From NCBI GenBank assembly GCA_015179045.1, contig WHUZ01000040.1, forward strand, positions 434,001 through 498,000: 64,000 bases of DNA. The letters run 5' to 3'. The notes beneath the pieces are model-generated. The model was not told the DNA's origin. It saw only the letters and a list, made by a program, of their open reading frames with translations, and made no database searches. Positions within the stretch are counted from its first letter, which is position 1; each line of letters starts with the position of its first letter. Positions 24,901-34,151 of this stretch are shown piece after piece. A program made the translations under genes and the position numbers. Source of the stretch: Kalaharituber pfeilii. Its lineage: Eukaryota; Ascomycota; Pezizomycetes; Pezizales; Pezizaceae.

Positions 24901-25577
24901 ACGGGGGCGACGGTGTGGGATGGGGAGGTGAGGGGGATGAGGATGGGGATAGAGAAGGCGGTCCCAGCACCGGCAAACCTGGTCATCCTGACAGACTCAC
25001 AGGCAGCAATCGCGGCGGTGAGGAAGGCGGGGAGATTGGGGAAAGCACGAACCGGAGACCTGAGGAGGGTGGTGGATGCAGTCGCGGAGAGAAAGAAAAA
25101 AGGGGGGACGTTAAGCTGATGTGGGTGAAGGCGCACATCGGTATCGCCGGCAATGAGGCGGCGGACGTCGAAGCGAAGAGGGCGGCGGACAGGGTAGGGA
25201 GGTCGGTGGTAACAGAAGGGGGGCTGCGGCAGAAGTGGAAGCGACTGCGCGCGGCGGAGAGAAAAGAAAGGGGGTACGGGGGGGGCGTAGTGATGGAGTG
25301 GAGAAGGGGGGCCGCAACGGCGTATACGAGATTGAGAACGGGAAAGGGGATGGGGAAGGAGTGGGAGGTAAGGATCGGGAAGGCGATGGAGGGGAGCAAA
25401 TGTGAATGCGGGGAAAGGCAGACGGCGGACCACCTGGCGTTCAGGTGTGAGGAGGTGGAGTACTTGGAAGGATGGGGAAGGTGGGAGGATACTGATGACA
25501 AAAAGTGGATGGTGGAACAGGAGAATGGGGAGATGGTGAATACGCTGGAAGAGTTTTTCGGGTCGCTGAAGGTGTAG
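21942..25577 (+). pseudogene. LINE B ORF2 (EN-RT-RNase H), frameshifted
   Basis: The start is taken at ATG 21942 (MVEWKVGCQNVQGG), matching an endonuclease N-terminus. Frame changes occur in the G-run near 22070, near 22875-22890, and in the A/G run near 25095. The apurinic-type endonuclease shows GDWNAHHQAWG and GSDHAAI. The reverse transcriptase shows IPKPGKDKSQVRSWRPI, SLDDVRGGFNNV, GVPQGSPLSP and the catalytic SYVDD (tac-gtg-gat-gac at 23944-23955). RNase H shows YTDGS, DGEVRGM, LTDSQAAI and VKAHIGIAGNEAAD. A terminal CxC..H-x4-C motif (CECGERQTADHLAFRC) precedes the stop. ORF2 nicks target DNA and copies the element RNA from the nick. All catalytic residues I can check are present; only the frameshifts disable it. 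Confidence 0.88.
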
Positions 25578-25755
25578 GGGGAGGGGGCGAATTTCCGTTT
25601 GTTAGTGGGTGGCGGGGGAAGAGGAATGTAGCAATTTTTTTAAGTGCCTCGGGGAAGTGGGGCGGGGAGGGGTCGATGTTTTCGTTTGTAGAGATGGCGG
25701 TGGAAGATTTAGGTAGATAAGCCTGCCTCCGGGCTTTGAGGGTCTAGACCCAGGG

Positions 25756-25820
25756 CCCTGCCATGGCGAACAGCTACAAGCGGGGTCACGTGAAATAAAA
25801 AAAAAAAAAAAAAAAAAAAA
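25756..25820 (+). other. LINE B 3' tail (B tail) with poly(A)
   Basis: GCCCTGCCATGGCGAACAGC is followed by TACAAGCGGGGTCACGTGAA and A-rich sequence. The CCC-GC and GC-GGG blocks can pair to form a hairpin. This exact segment, alone, is what the tail-only B retroposons carry. Confidence 0.85.
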
Positions 25821-25854
25821 AAGCCCATGCCTGACAATTCAACTAAAAAATAAC

Positions 25855-26052
25855 CTAAAGTACTACAGGTGCTTTGAATTCAGAATGGGTAATGAAATTA
25901 GACCTCGGCTTCTATCAACAGTATTCGATTGTAAAACAATGCATAAATGGATGGAACAAATATAAACTAAAAGTGCCGCAGGTGGTTTCAATTCAGAAAC
26001 GGTAATGAAATAGACCCCAGCTTCCTTCAACACCATTCGATTTTTAAAAGAA
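25855..26052. repeat. Diverged direct duplication
   Basis: Two copies of about 85 bp (25855-25938 and about 25967-26052) share CTAAA..GT..C.CAGGTG, CAATTCAGAA-type, GGTAATGAAAT and CTTC.ATCAACA-type blocks. They are spaced about 110 bp apart and are roughly three-quarters identical by eye. No coding function is seen. Confidence 0.6.
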
Positions 26053-26107
26053 TCAACCCCAAACACTTCGTATTTCCCTCGCAAACTACTCTCCAAACAG
26101 GTTCGCA

Positions 26108-26346
26108 ACCTCGTTTTTTTTTTTTTTTTTTTTTCTCTATCAGTACTCGCATGCCGCTCTATGGGCTATGGCGAGGTGTAGTTACATGATAAAGTAAACA
26201 GTTGTGTAGTCAAGGAAATGAAAAATGAAAAGAATGATACAGGCTCCGTCTCCCCTAACGTCCCATCCACCCAAGGAAGTGATTATATTTCCATCCACTC
26301 CATCAATGCTACGAAGGGGTCTCCTTGCTCTTGACCCGAGTTGTCC
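26108..26346 (-). mobile_element. A-tail element, minus strand, limits uncertain
   Basis: A T-run and TCTATCAGTACTCGCATGCC, GCTCTATGGGCTATGGCGAG are the reverse complement of the A tail. The sequence after it resembles a LINE 3' UTR. GGTTCGCA occurs at 26100-26107 and 26347-26354, a possible TSD, but six bases (ACCTCG) separate the left copy from the T-run, so the limits are provisional. Confidence 0.55.
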
Positions 26347-26402
26347 GGTTCGCAGTATATATAGGTAGAACTTGTTGGAGTGAAGGATAAGTAGATACAG
26401 AA

Positions 26403-29280
26403 TCAACTACCCTCAGTAGACGTGCTACCGCCCTGGACAGGCTTCTTGGAAGATAACCCGAATCTCACTGCACCCTGCACTGGAATCGGAGTAATCATCT
26501 GCGTTATCTTTGCTTTTGCACGTTCCTCTCTGTCACATGTGCGCTTTACTCTGATTTGCTGTAGACGTGAAGTACCACAGTGTACCTTGCTCAGCTTCGT
26601 ACCATTCAGGGACAGAGATGCCTGTTGCGTGCACTGTGCAAAAGGCTCTCCAGTAACTTCCCATTCAAGCGTTCCACAGATTGCTCTCACATGTTTGCAA
26701 TTCATCCATTCATCAGGTGACGTTTTGCTTGCACGTTGGATATCTGTAGTCATGCAAGTCAAGATTCCACTCAGACACCCAGAGTGGCCTTGGCAAAATA
26801 GGCAACCATTCTGCATCGGCAATATTAAATCCCCAATTCCATTACAGAAAATGAGAAAGAATTCTCGGTTGAGTGACTTCCAGGCATTGGATGATGGGAA
26901 CTTCGCACATTGGACTTCCTTGAGCTCAAAACTTCCATCTAGAATGATATTATGTAGCTCAATGCCAACAATCACTCCTTCGAGCAAGTTTGAATCGGCC
27001 GTACCCTCCATGAATAGGGCGTTTGCGGTTGCTGTTTTTTTGCCAAATTCGCTGTACAATATCCTCCATCGTTATCTCAGGCTGGCCATCTTTCGTGAAG
27101 CGGAAGTCTGGAGATCTTAGGATGTGTCGGATGCTCGCTTCAACCTCCTCTACTTTATGCAGTTCGGAACTGTAAAATGGATAGGGCTCATCGTATCCAT
27201 GGCCATGCAGGTAGCACGCCACTGCGAAAATGAGAAAGTTCAATGCAGGAACAAACCAAGATTGGCCGCTCTTGGTGTCAAAGAAAATAAAATACATTTT
27301 TGAGGCCTCATTCAGGATCCCAGGAAGGCTCGATGAGGCACTAAATGCTGCACGGCAAGGCAATTGTTTGTGCAAGTCTTTTTGTGACGACTGAAGGTGA
27401 AGTTCAAGGAGAGCAACGGAAGGCGCATCTGCATTGTATTAAGGATAGGTCTTCTCCATACAGTAGTTTTGACGCCTTGAGCGAGTGTTCCAGCTCTCAC
27501 TGCTGCACTTGCGCTGGCAGTAATGAGATCAACCGAGATTCTCTCTGACCCGAGAAGCATAATTGCATGGTCAGTCCACCCTACCCAAGCCTTAGTGTTG
27601 AAGAGGGTATCGCTATCGTGGACTTTGAGTCGCGAAGAGACGTCAACAAGGCGGTAGTCAATTTGTGTACCCGGAATGCTGGAACAGATAAAATGCCAGC
27701 GGGTTACCCCAGTCGGTTGGTGTGAAATCGCCTGCATAGGAATCAACGCAGTCTCAAACCCTACAAAAACTATACCTCCATCATACTCAATCTCATGTGT
27801 CATGGCCTCTAACACTAGCAGAGTTCTCAAATGCATCAGGATGCCAGGCCGTTTAGGAAGAGTTTCAGAGTCCTGCATGGTGTTGCTGGTGAAAATGTCA
27901 ATATTGCTGGGACTGGTCACTAGTGTATCAAACAGTTTGGTCCAGCAACAGGAATCATCCTGAGTTTGGACATTGACGTTGCTCATCCTATGGGTGAGAA
28001 TTGGAACGTTCTGGGCTCTCAATTTACGGTCTTTGAACCTGCGGATTTTGGCTTCCGCTGGTGAATTCAGAACTGGATGAACATTTTTGATTAATCCATT
28101 TGGTGTTTCGTGGGTATCCGGTACTGACTGAAGTGCTGTGAGTAACTAAACGACGCAGTTCGCGGCATTAGGTACTAGGTCAAATGTTGCCCCAGAAATC
28201 TGAAGGTATATCTGTGAATCAAAGCGGACTTCAATGGTCAAATCGTCTTCTTGTGCAATGGAGAATCTCCTGACAATAAGATTCTCATTGGTTCCTCTTG
28301 GCTTCTCTGCCATGCGGGATATTTGCTCCCCGTATCTTGAAGGAACTGGAGGACGACCTCTCCAACTTTTTTTTTTTTTTTTTTTTTTTATTTCATTTAT
28401 CGCTTGCCGCCCTAAGAGCTATGGCGATTTTATATCTGGGCTAGACAGTAACTACAGGTTAATCATCCACGCTCTCTCTCCCCCCCGCCCTCCCCTTCCG
28501 GGCCTACTCCCTCAGGATCTCCAACAACACTTCTATCCGATCTTTCCCCCCCTCCCCTGACTTCGGCGGACGTCTTATATGCTCCTCCCCCCCGGCCACC
28601 TCCTCTTCCACACCCGGCACTCTTTCATCAAATGATCGGTCGTCTCCTCCCTTTCTCCGCACCATCTGCACTCCGGACCGTCCCCCTCCCCTATTTTCCA
28701 CCTCCACGCCCTCAGTCCCTTCCCCCCAGCAGGCCCGCTAATCGTCCTATCTCTCTCCCCGCCTTCTCCAGTGGTCTATATGTCATGCCTAACCTGTTTC
28801 TCTCCGCCGCTCTCTCCTCCCTCGCTTTCTGTCTCTGGCCTGCCTCCGTGACTACTTCCGCTTTATATTGTAACGCCGTCCCCCACCCCGCCGCCCTGTC
28901 CGCCCTCTCGTTTCCCTCTATGCCCACATGCGCCTTAACCCACATCACCGCCACGTCCAGATCTCCCCTCCCCACCTTCTCCTCCCACGCTTTCCTCATC
29001 TTATTCGTAGCCCCGTCATGTGCCGCGTCTCCTCCCGCCACCGCCCTCATCCTCCGGATCGCATGCTTCGAGTCAGTCAGTATCATCACCTCCCCTTCCA
29101 CCCTCCCCAAAACCTCACCTCTCCAACTTGCCCCAGGCGTTGCGAACATGGTTACCGCATGTGAGTGCCTCATAGCAGTCATTGGGCTTATTGATTACAA
29201 CGAGGATGTTCGGCATGTTGCTATAATGTTCAACTGTCAACGCAATGTCGCAATCAATTTGAAGGATTGTGTAAATGTCG
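26403..29280 (-). pseudogene. Decayed gene of unknown function
   Basis: On the minus strand the coding pattern runs from about 29280 down to a stop at 26403, interrupted by the LINE fragment 28369-29116. Parts are readable in three frames: around EIEYDGGIVFVGFETALIP (about 27760-27810), then NEASKMYFIFFDTKSGQSW with a hydrophobic VPALNFLIFAVACYL stretch (about 27200-27320), then a Cys-rich C-terminal part. Frames change near 27375 and in an A7 run near 27035-27041, and a TAG lies near 28155. Together with the insertion this says the gene is dead. The layout reminds me of large fungal proteins of unknown function, but I cannot name the family. A convergent or overlapping relation with the NLR gene upstream (29326) is not excluded: the 5' end is uncertain. 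Confidence 0.55.
28369..29116 (-). mobile_element. LINE A, 5'-truncated (748 bp)
   Basis: The TSD is ACCTCTCCAACTT at 28356-28368 and 29117-29129. A T-run and A tail (ATCGC/GCGAT variant) precede a reversed ORF2 end with RNase H motifs (MILTDSKHAI, VMWVKAHVGIEGNERAD) and the segment GREIGRLAGLLG. It splits the decayed minus-strand gene 26403-29280. Confidence 0.92.
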
Positions 29281-29499
29281 TTTTTATTATCCTATTGAGC
29301 GAATACACCATGAGCAAGTTTACGGTCATTCAATTACTGTTCGTTTGAATACCTTTTTCTTGGTTAATTTCGCCACTCGCTCCTGCAACATCAGCGCCTT
29401 GTCCGACTGCCCAATTGCTTTGAGTAACTCGGCCATGTGTCTGATGGTGGTAAGGGTATCTGGTGGTACGCGCCTAGCGGCTTTTCCTGCCCAGCCAAT

Positions 29500-30115
29500 G
29501 CCCGCTCAAGCAGTGGCAGTGCTTTAGTATATTGCCCTTGATCGTAAACCACCATTGCGATGTTATGGACTGTAGTAAGGGTGCTTGGGTGCTCTATGCC
29601 GAGTGCCTTTTCTTGTCCCACCAGTGCCCTCTCAAGCAGCTGCAGCGCTTTTGTATATTGCCCTTGATCGTGAAGCACCATTGCTAGATTTTTGACCGTA
29701 GTAAGCGTCTCTGGATGGTCTGTGCCGAGTGCCTTTTCTTGTCCTGCCAACGCTCGCTCAAGCAGATTCAGTGCTTTGGTATATTGCCCTTGATCGTGAA
29801 ATACCGTTGCTAGATTCTTGACCGTAGTAAGCGTCTCTGGATGGTCTGTACCGAGTGCCTTTTCTTGTCCTGTCAACGGTCGCTCAAGCAGATCCAGTGC
29901 TTTGGTATATTGCCCTTGATCGTGAAATACCATTGCTAGATTCTTGACCGTAGTAAGCGTCTCTGGATGGTCTACCCCAAGTGCTCTTTCTTGACTAGGC
30001 AATGCTTGCTGAAACCACTCCAGTGCCTTGTCGTATTGCCCTCGCCGATGAAATACCTTTGCCATGCTGTTGACTCTGGCAATAGTGTCGAGATGCTCTT
30101 CACCCTGTAACTTCA
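29500..30115 (-). repeat. TPR-coding tandem repeats (126-bp unit)
   Basis: About five consecutive 126-bp units encode 42-residue TPRs of the pattern HPETLTTVKNLA..F.DQGQYTKAL..LERAL.GQEKALG. The central units are nearly identical at the DNA level, including synonymous sites, which suggests recent unit duplication or gene conversion as known for repeat domains of fungal NLRs. Confidence 0.85.
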
Positions 30116-30331
30116 CGCTTCCTGCCAATACAGCCATACCCATCTCTTCGGTCTTCTTATAATAACCATACTTCATACAAACTCTGCACAGAGTATCTAT
30201 TGCCTCCAGGATCTCCGTGTGTTCAAGAATTAGTGGATTCGTCTGCCTTTCTACGGCAAATATATGCGGTAGAATCCGCCGCTCAAAAACCCAGTCTTCT
30301 ACCGCATACTGTCTGGTAGCATTACTCAGAA

Positions 30332-30392
30332 CTCGCCATAGCCCCAGGGCGGCACGCGAGTAATGATATAAAAAAAAAAAAAAAAAAAAAAT
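30332..30392 (+). mobile_element. Tail-only A retroposon inside the NLR gene
   Basis: The 61-bp insertion is CTCGCCATAGCCCC, AGGGCGGCACGCGAG, TAATGATAT and poly(A). The TSD is ATTACTCAGAA at 30321-30331 and 30393-30403. Insert plus TSD is 72 bp, so the NLR frame stays open and gains 24 residues (a poly-Phe run, then LYHYSRAALGLWRV). It starts exactly at the hairpin base. Confidence 0.93.
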
Positions 30393-31020
30393 ATTACTCA
30401 GAATTGCGGATGCAACCATAAGTAATGCCTCGATTGCCTTTATCGTATGTCTTTCAGGTTCCGCCTTAAGTTTCCATTGAACCCACGTATGAACTAGTGG
30501 GTGAATGCAAAAACTATCGTCTCTATCCCTTCGCTTTACCATTGAGTGCATGAAGAGAGTCTGAATTGCTCGTTGCAAACATGCATCTGTAGAGAGGTAT
30601 GAGAAAGACTGTTTTGAGTTTACAGTACGAGCCATATTGCTTGGAAAGTAGTTGTACATACCATCTATAAGTGATTTCATTCCATGCCGCAACAACTCTT
30701 CGCAAATATCATTATGGTCAAGAATTCCGCATAACAATAGGATCTCGGCAGCTCCAGGATTTTGGAGTTGGATTGCATCGAACGACAGGTCCCATGCAGC
30801 AAAGACAGATCTATCGTCACGCTTTCCAACGCTCCATCGCGTGCTCAAGAGGTGAATAGCATTTTCCTGATACTCTCTGAGATAATGACTAAATAAACAC
30901 TGAGAATTACGGATATATGCTCCAGCCTGCGCTATAGCAAGTGGCAGGTATCCAAGTTTCTGCACAATTGCCGCAGCAGCTTCCTTCTCGCGATCGTGCT
31001 CTATATATCCTACATTAGTA

Positions 31021-31086
31021 CTTGTAGCCATAGCGAGGGACTCGGAGGGAGGCAGGATGTTGAATAGGGTTTCACTAGGGTTTTAC
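31021..31086 (-). other. Intron in the NLR gene
   Basis: On the minus strand the donor GTAAAA (31086) and acceptor CTACAAG (31021) give a 66-nt intron that joins ..LTSER to STNVGYIEHD.. in phase. Without it the NB-ARC frame meets a stop directly after the donor. Confidence 0.65.
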
Positions 31087-31372
31087 CTACGTTCGGAGGT
31101 CAGGCTAAGCTTCTGATAAGACACCTTCGCGCTCTTGAATAGTAGCTCCTCTGCCTCAGTACTTCACATTTGCTCTACCTCTAATGCCCTTCGCCCCAAT
31201 ATGCTCTCACGTCTTCTGCTGGTAATAATCACAGTCCCATGAGGTGTAGAAGGAATATAGTCATTCATATCGAAGGATTCAAAATCATTAACATTCTCAA
31301 AGACAAGTAGCCAGTTAGCGTTGCCCTCTGCAGCAAACCATTCCTTTACAGCATTGACAACTTCGTGTTCAT

Positions 31373-31410
31373 GCCCTGCCATGGCGAGGAGCTACAAGCG
31401 GGGTCACGTG

Positions 31411-31442
<32 letters not shown>
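31373..31442 (+). mobile_element. Tail-only B retroposon inside the NLR gene
   Basis: GCCCTGCCATGGCGAGGAGC, TACAAGCGGGGTCACGTG and poly(A), with TSD AACTTCGTGTTCAT at 31359-31372 and 31443-31456. Insert plus TSD is 84 bp, a multiple of three, but read on the gene strand it introduces TGA within CACGTGACC. The same strand then presents GCCATGGC, an ATG in strong Kozak-like context, in frame with the downstream NB-ARC part. Confidence 0.93.
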
Positions 31443-31446
<4 letters not shown>

Positions 31447-32296
31447 TCGTGTTCATCGCTAGGCTGCTGTACTGTAAACAATCCTGCCGGATCGAGTTCG
31501 CCAGCCATGCCTAGCATTCGGCCAACTTGTGTGTAGTCTAGTTCGTCGAAGTATTTAGCATAATGCTCGATAAGCCGCTCCACGATGTAAGTGAAACCGA
31601 TCTTCAGAGTTGCTTCAGTAGCTGCATTGATCCAGAACACAGATGAGTAGTCTTCACAATGGCGATAAACGTATTCCAATACCAGTTGTGTCTTCCCTAT
31701 ACCGCCCATCCCATAAAGCACTACGTGGATAATATCCTTTGTGGCCACACCTTCTTCTATTGCTTGCTTTAGTTGTTCGAGAAAGTATTCTCTCCCGACG
31801 AAATCTGAATTCCTTTGAATGTTAGGAAGGTCGAACGGGATGTCAAAGGATACATACGCTGATCCAGCATGGGGCATTTTGGCAACAGTGACACTTGGTG
31901 GCAATACATCGAAGAGGCTGTCGATATAATTTTTCAGCTGGCCTAGTAGTTCCGCACATTTCATCTTGTCTTTGCTTGCCCAACGCAGCTCCCGATATAA
32001 AAGCACAGACTGGTATACCTTTTGTACAACTTTACTGAGAGAAGCAATTCCTTTGCTGATTCCTACAAGGAGTTTCGGATTGGTGAGGACATTGGGATTT
32101 TCTAAAAGTTTGAAGTCGATGTCATCAGGATCGAGACTAGAAATTGAGGACAGAGTGGTAGGACTTTCGGGTTGACCGGGACCTCTTTGGGCAGGCCAGT
32201 CTGGCCTGCCCGCATGCAGGGGTCTCGACAGGGGACTGTAAACTAGCCTGCCCGGTTGCGGTGGTATCTACTAGCCAAAAAATATGATAAGTATCC

Positions 32297-32811
32297 CCAT
32301 CCGCCACAACCCCCGAACCCGAACCAACGACACCCGCCGCCACCCCGGCCCCTATCCCACGCAAAACCAGACCCCAGCCCCCGACCCGCCCCACTGCGAG
32401 GCAAGGCATCGTTATACACGGAATAGCCCTGAGGAAAGACTTGGGGAACGTCCACAGATGGTTGGAGGCGTCCAACGATATAGGCAAGATCACAGGGATA
32501 AGGTGGCTACGCAAAAAGACAATCCTACTCGAGGAAGGCAAGCAGACGAGTTCCGTGGTAGCTTACCTGGAGACACCAAAGGACATCCGGAAAGTCAGAC
32601 TCGGAGGAAGGTGGTTGAAGGCAGACGTGTATGAGACAAACAGGGGAAGGAAGTAGACAGGTCTTAGACACGGCTCTGGGTGGAATCTACCCGCATCACG
32701 AAGGACACGCGGGAAACACATGTATTTAGTGAATTCCTTTTCTCTAGTTAATATATACCTCGCCATAGCCCATAGGGCGGCACGCGAGTAATGAAAAAAA
32801 AAAAAAAAAAA
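32297..32811 (+). mobile_element. Half-LINE A (ORF1-only, 515 bp)
   Basis: The TSD is ATGATAAGTATCC at 32284-32296 and 32812-32824. After a Pro/Thr-rich low-complexity start, it encodes an ORF1-type domain (IVIHGIALRKDLGNV, then WLEASNDIGKITGIRWLR, then SVVAYLETPKDIRKVRLGGR) and stops after YETNRGRK at 32656, with no zinc knuckle and no ORF2. The first part needs one frame change near 32430. A 3' UTR of about 100 bp leads to the A hairpin and poly(A). Confidence 0.88.
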
Positions 32812-33224
32812 ATGATAAGTATCCGGACAGGGGATAAATGCATATCATGCGCTATGCAGTAGTTGGCATAAATTAGCATATTTTCGTATGCTTGGCTGTA
32901 GATGTTTATGAGACCAGTCCAAATCTCGGATAGTGTCCAATTTTATTATGTCAGAAGTATCCGGACTGCTGCCATACTAGCCAGTAAAATATGTATTCGG
33001 ACAGGGGTACTAATGCACATTCTGCGCTATGTCCGAATACATATTTTACTAGCTAGTAATGAATCTGGACTTGCAACACCAACAGTCCTATACCTACGTA
33101 TCAGGACAAGGAAAATAGATATAAGCCCTCTACTAGAAATATAAAAATGCAACCATGATAAGCACCATTTCAGACATTATAATGATCAAAACTTACTATT
33201 CTGATAGGTCTTAAGATTATGAGA

Positions 33225-33500
33225 CTGCTCTTTAGGGCTTTTCTAGAAGCTTTTCCAAGGCTATTCCAAGAGCTGTTCCAGAGGCTGTTCCAGATGCCAT
33301 TGAAATATTGTTCGAGAGGTTGTTCGAGCTCAAACGGCCTCGAAACGGCCTCCGAAGTCGCCTCCGGAACAACCTCTGGAACGACCTCCGGAACAGCCTT
33401 AGAACAGCCTCTGAACAGCCTCCGGGATACCCTCTTGAACAGCTGCTCGTAGCGTGTCAACAGCTACTCAAACAGCGCTCCGGAACAGCCTCCGCAAAAG
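33225..33500. repeat. Degenerate short tandem repeats inside M2
   Basis: An array of a roughly 10-16 bp unit, CCTCCGGAACA(G/A)C-like on one half and its complement GCTGTTCCAGAGGC-like on the other, forms an inverted pair around 33300. Units such as TCTGGAACGACC and CTCCGGAACAGCC differ by a few bases. It is typical interior filler of a non-autonomous element. Confidence 0.7.
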
Positions 33501-33550
33501 CTTCCAGAAAATCCTCTAGACAGGCTACAGAAAAGCACTGCAATAGCAGT

Positions 33551-33613
33551 CTCGCCATAGCCCGTAGGGCAGCACGCGAGTAATGATATTAAGAAAAAAA
33601 AAAAAAAAAAAAA
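33551..33613 (+). mobile_element. Tail-only A retroposon inside M2
   Basis: CTCGCCATAGCCCG, TAGGGCAGCACGCGAG, TAATGATATT and poly(A). The 14-bp TSD ACTGCAATAGCAGT lies at 33537-33550 and 33614-33627. The start is at the hairpin base. Confidence 0.93.
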
Positions 33614-34000
33614 ACTGCAATAGCAGTGAAAACAAGCAGTAGTGACCTATCTCAATGTAGGCCCCAATAGCCACGTTTTTCTGGGGGATTATTTCAGCAC
33701 CTATGAGAATATTATTATCTTACTAAGTAGCATACTTTTGTTTTTATCTGGACCTTTTTTGCCTGCCGTCCTTATATATACTACCTTGTTCTTGTGTTCA
33801 TTCTGCTGCTGTATAATAGGCCCAAATTCATTATGTCAGCTGTCCAGATACTTCAACATAATAACATTTAGACAATCTATCACGAAATTGGACTGGTCTC
33901 ATCGATATCGCATACGAACATATGCTTGTTTAGACTAAATGCTACGTATCACATAATATGCATTTATCCCCTGTCCGGATACTGATTTTTTCGGCTAGTA

Positions 34001-34151
34001 CAGGAGACGGCACAGGTCTTCAGATTGCATACTAGACTCAAGGTGTATTTATGTTGTCTATAAAACCAATATAGGAGTGTCTACATACCTCGCCTCTCAC
34101 GCATATGCATAAGCCTGGCATGCGATCTGAGGACCTGTGCCGTCCCCCCTG
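34001..34151. mobile_element. TA-flanked MITE (151 bp)
   Basis: Terminal inverted repeats CAGGAGACGGCACAGGTCTT and, at the right end reversed, CAGGGGGGACGGCACAGGTC are flanked by TA at 33999-34000 and 34152-34153. This is the pattern of a Tc1/mariner-type miniature element. It interrupts the right terminal repeat of M2, which lets the repeat alignment be recovered when it is removed. Confidence 0.75.

Larger units (their letters stand above)
18525..25820 (+). mobile_element. Full-length LINE B (7.3 kb, Tad type)
   Basis: The perfect 12-bp TSD AAGCCCATGCCT flanks it at 18513-18524 and 25821-25832. It has a 5' UTR of about 480 bp, ORF1 with a zinc knuckle, ORF2 with endonuclease, reverse transcriptase and RNase H, then a 3' UTR ending in the B tail (CCCTGCCATGGCGAACAGCT, then ACAAGCGGGGTCACGTGAAA) and a poly(A) run. 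This order is that of the Tad clade of fungal non-LTR elements. The coding strand is strikingly purine-rich. Five or so frameshifts, mostly in G or A runs, mean this copy is probably inactive, but its domains are otherwise complete. It is the reference copy for the B family here. Confidence 0.93.

Noticed and set aside
19374..25500. Long minus-strand open frames rich in Ser, Pro and Phe
   Set aside because: Antisense shadows of LINE B ORF1/ORF2 caused by its purine bias; no independent motif.
26100..26354. GGTTCGCA pair as a firm TSD for the minus A element
   Set aside because: The left copy is not adjacent to the T-run, so the match may be chance; kept only as provisional limits.
30332..30392. 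CTCGCC...GCGAG hairpin as an intrinsic terminator
   Set aside because: The hairpin plus A/T-run looks like a bacterial terminator on the opposite strand, but the organism is a eukaryote and the TSDs show it is a retroposon tail.
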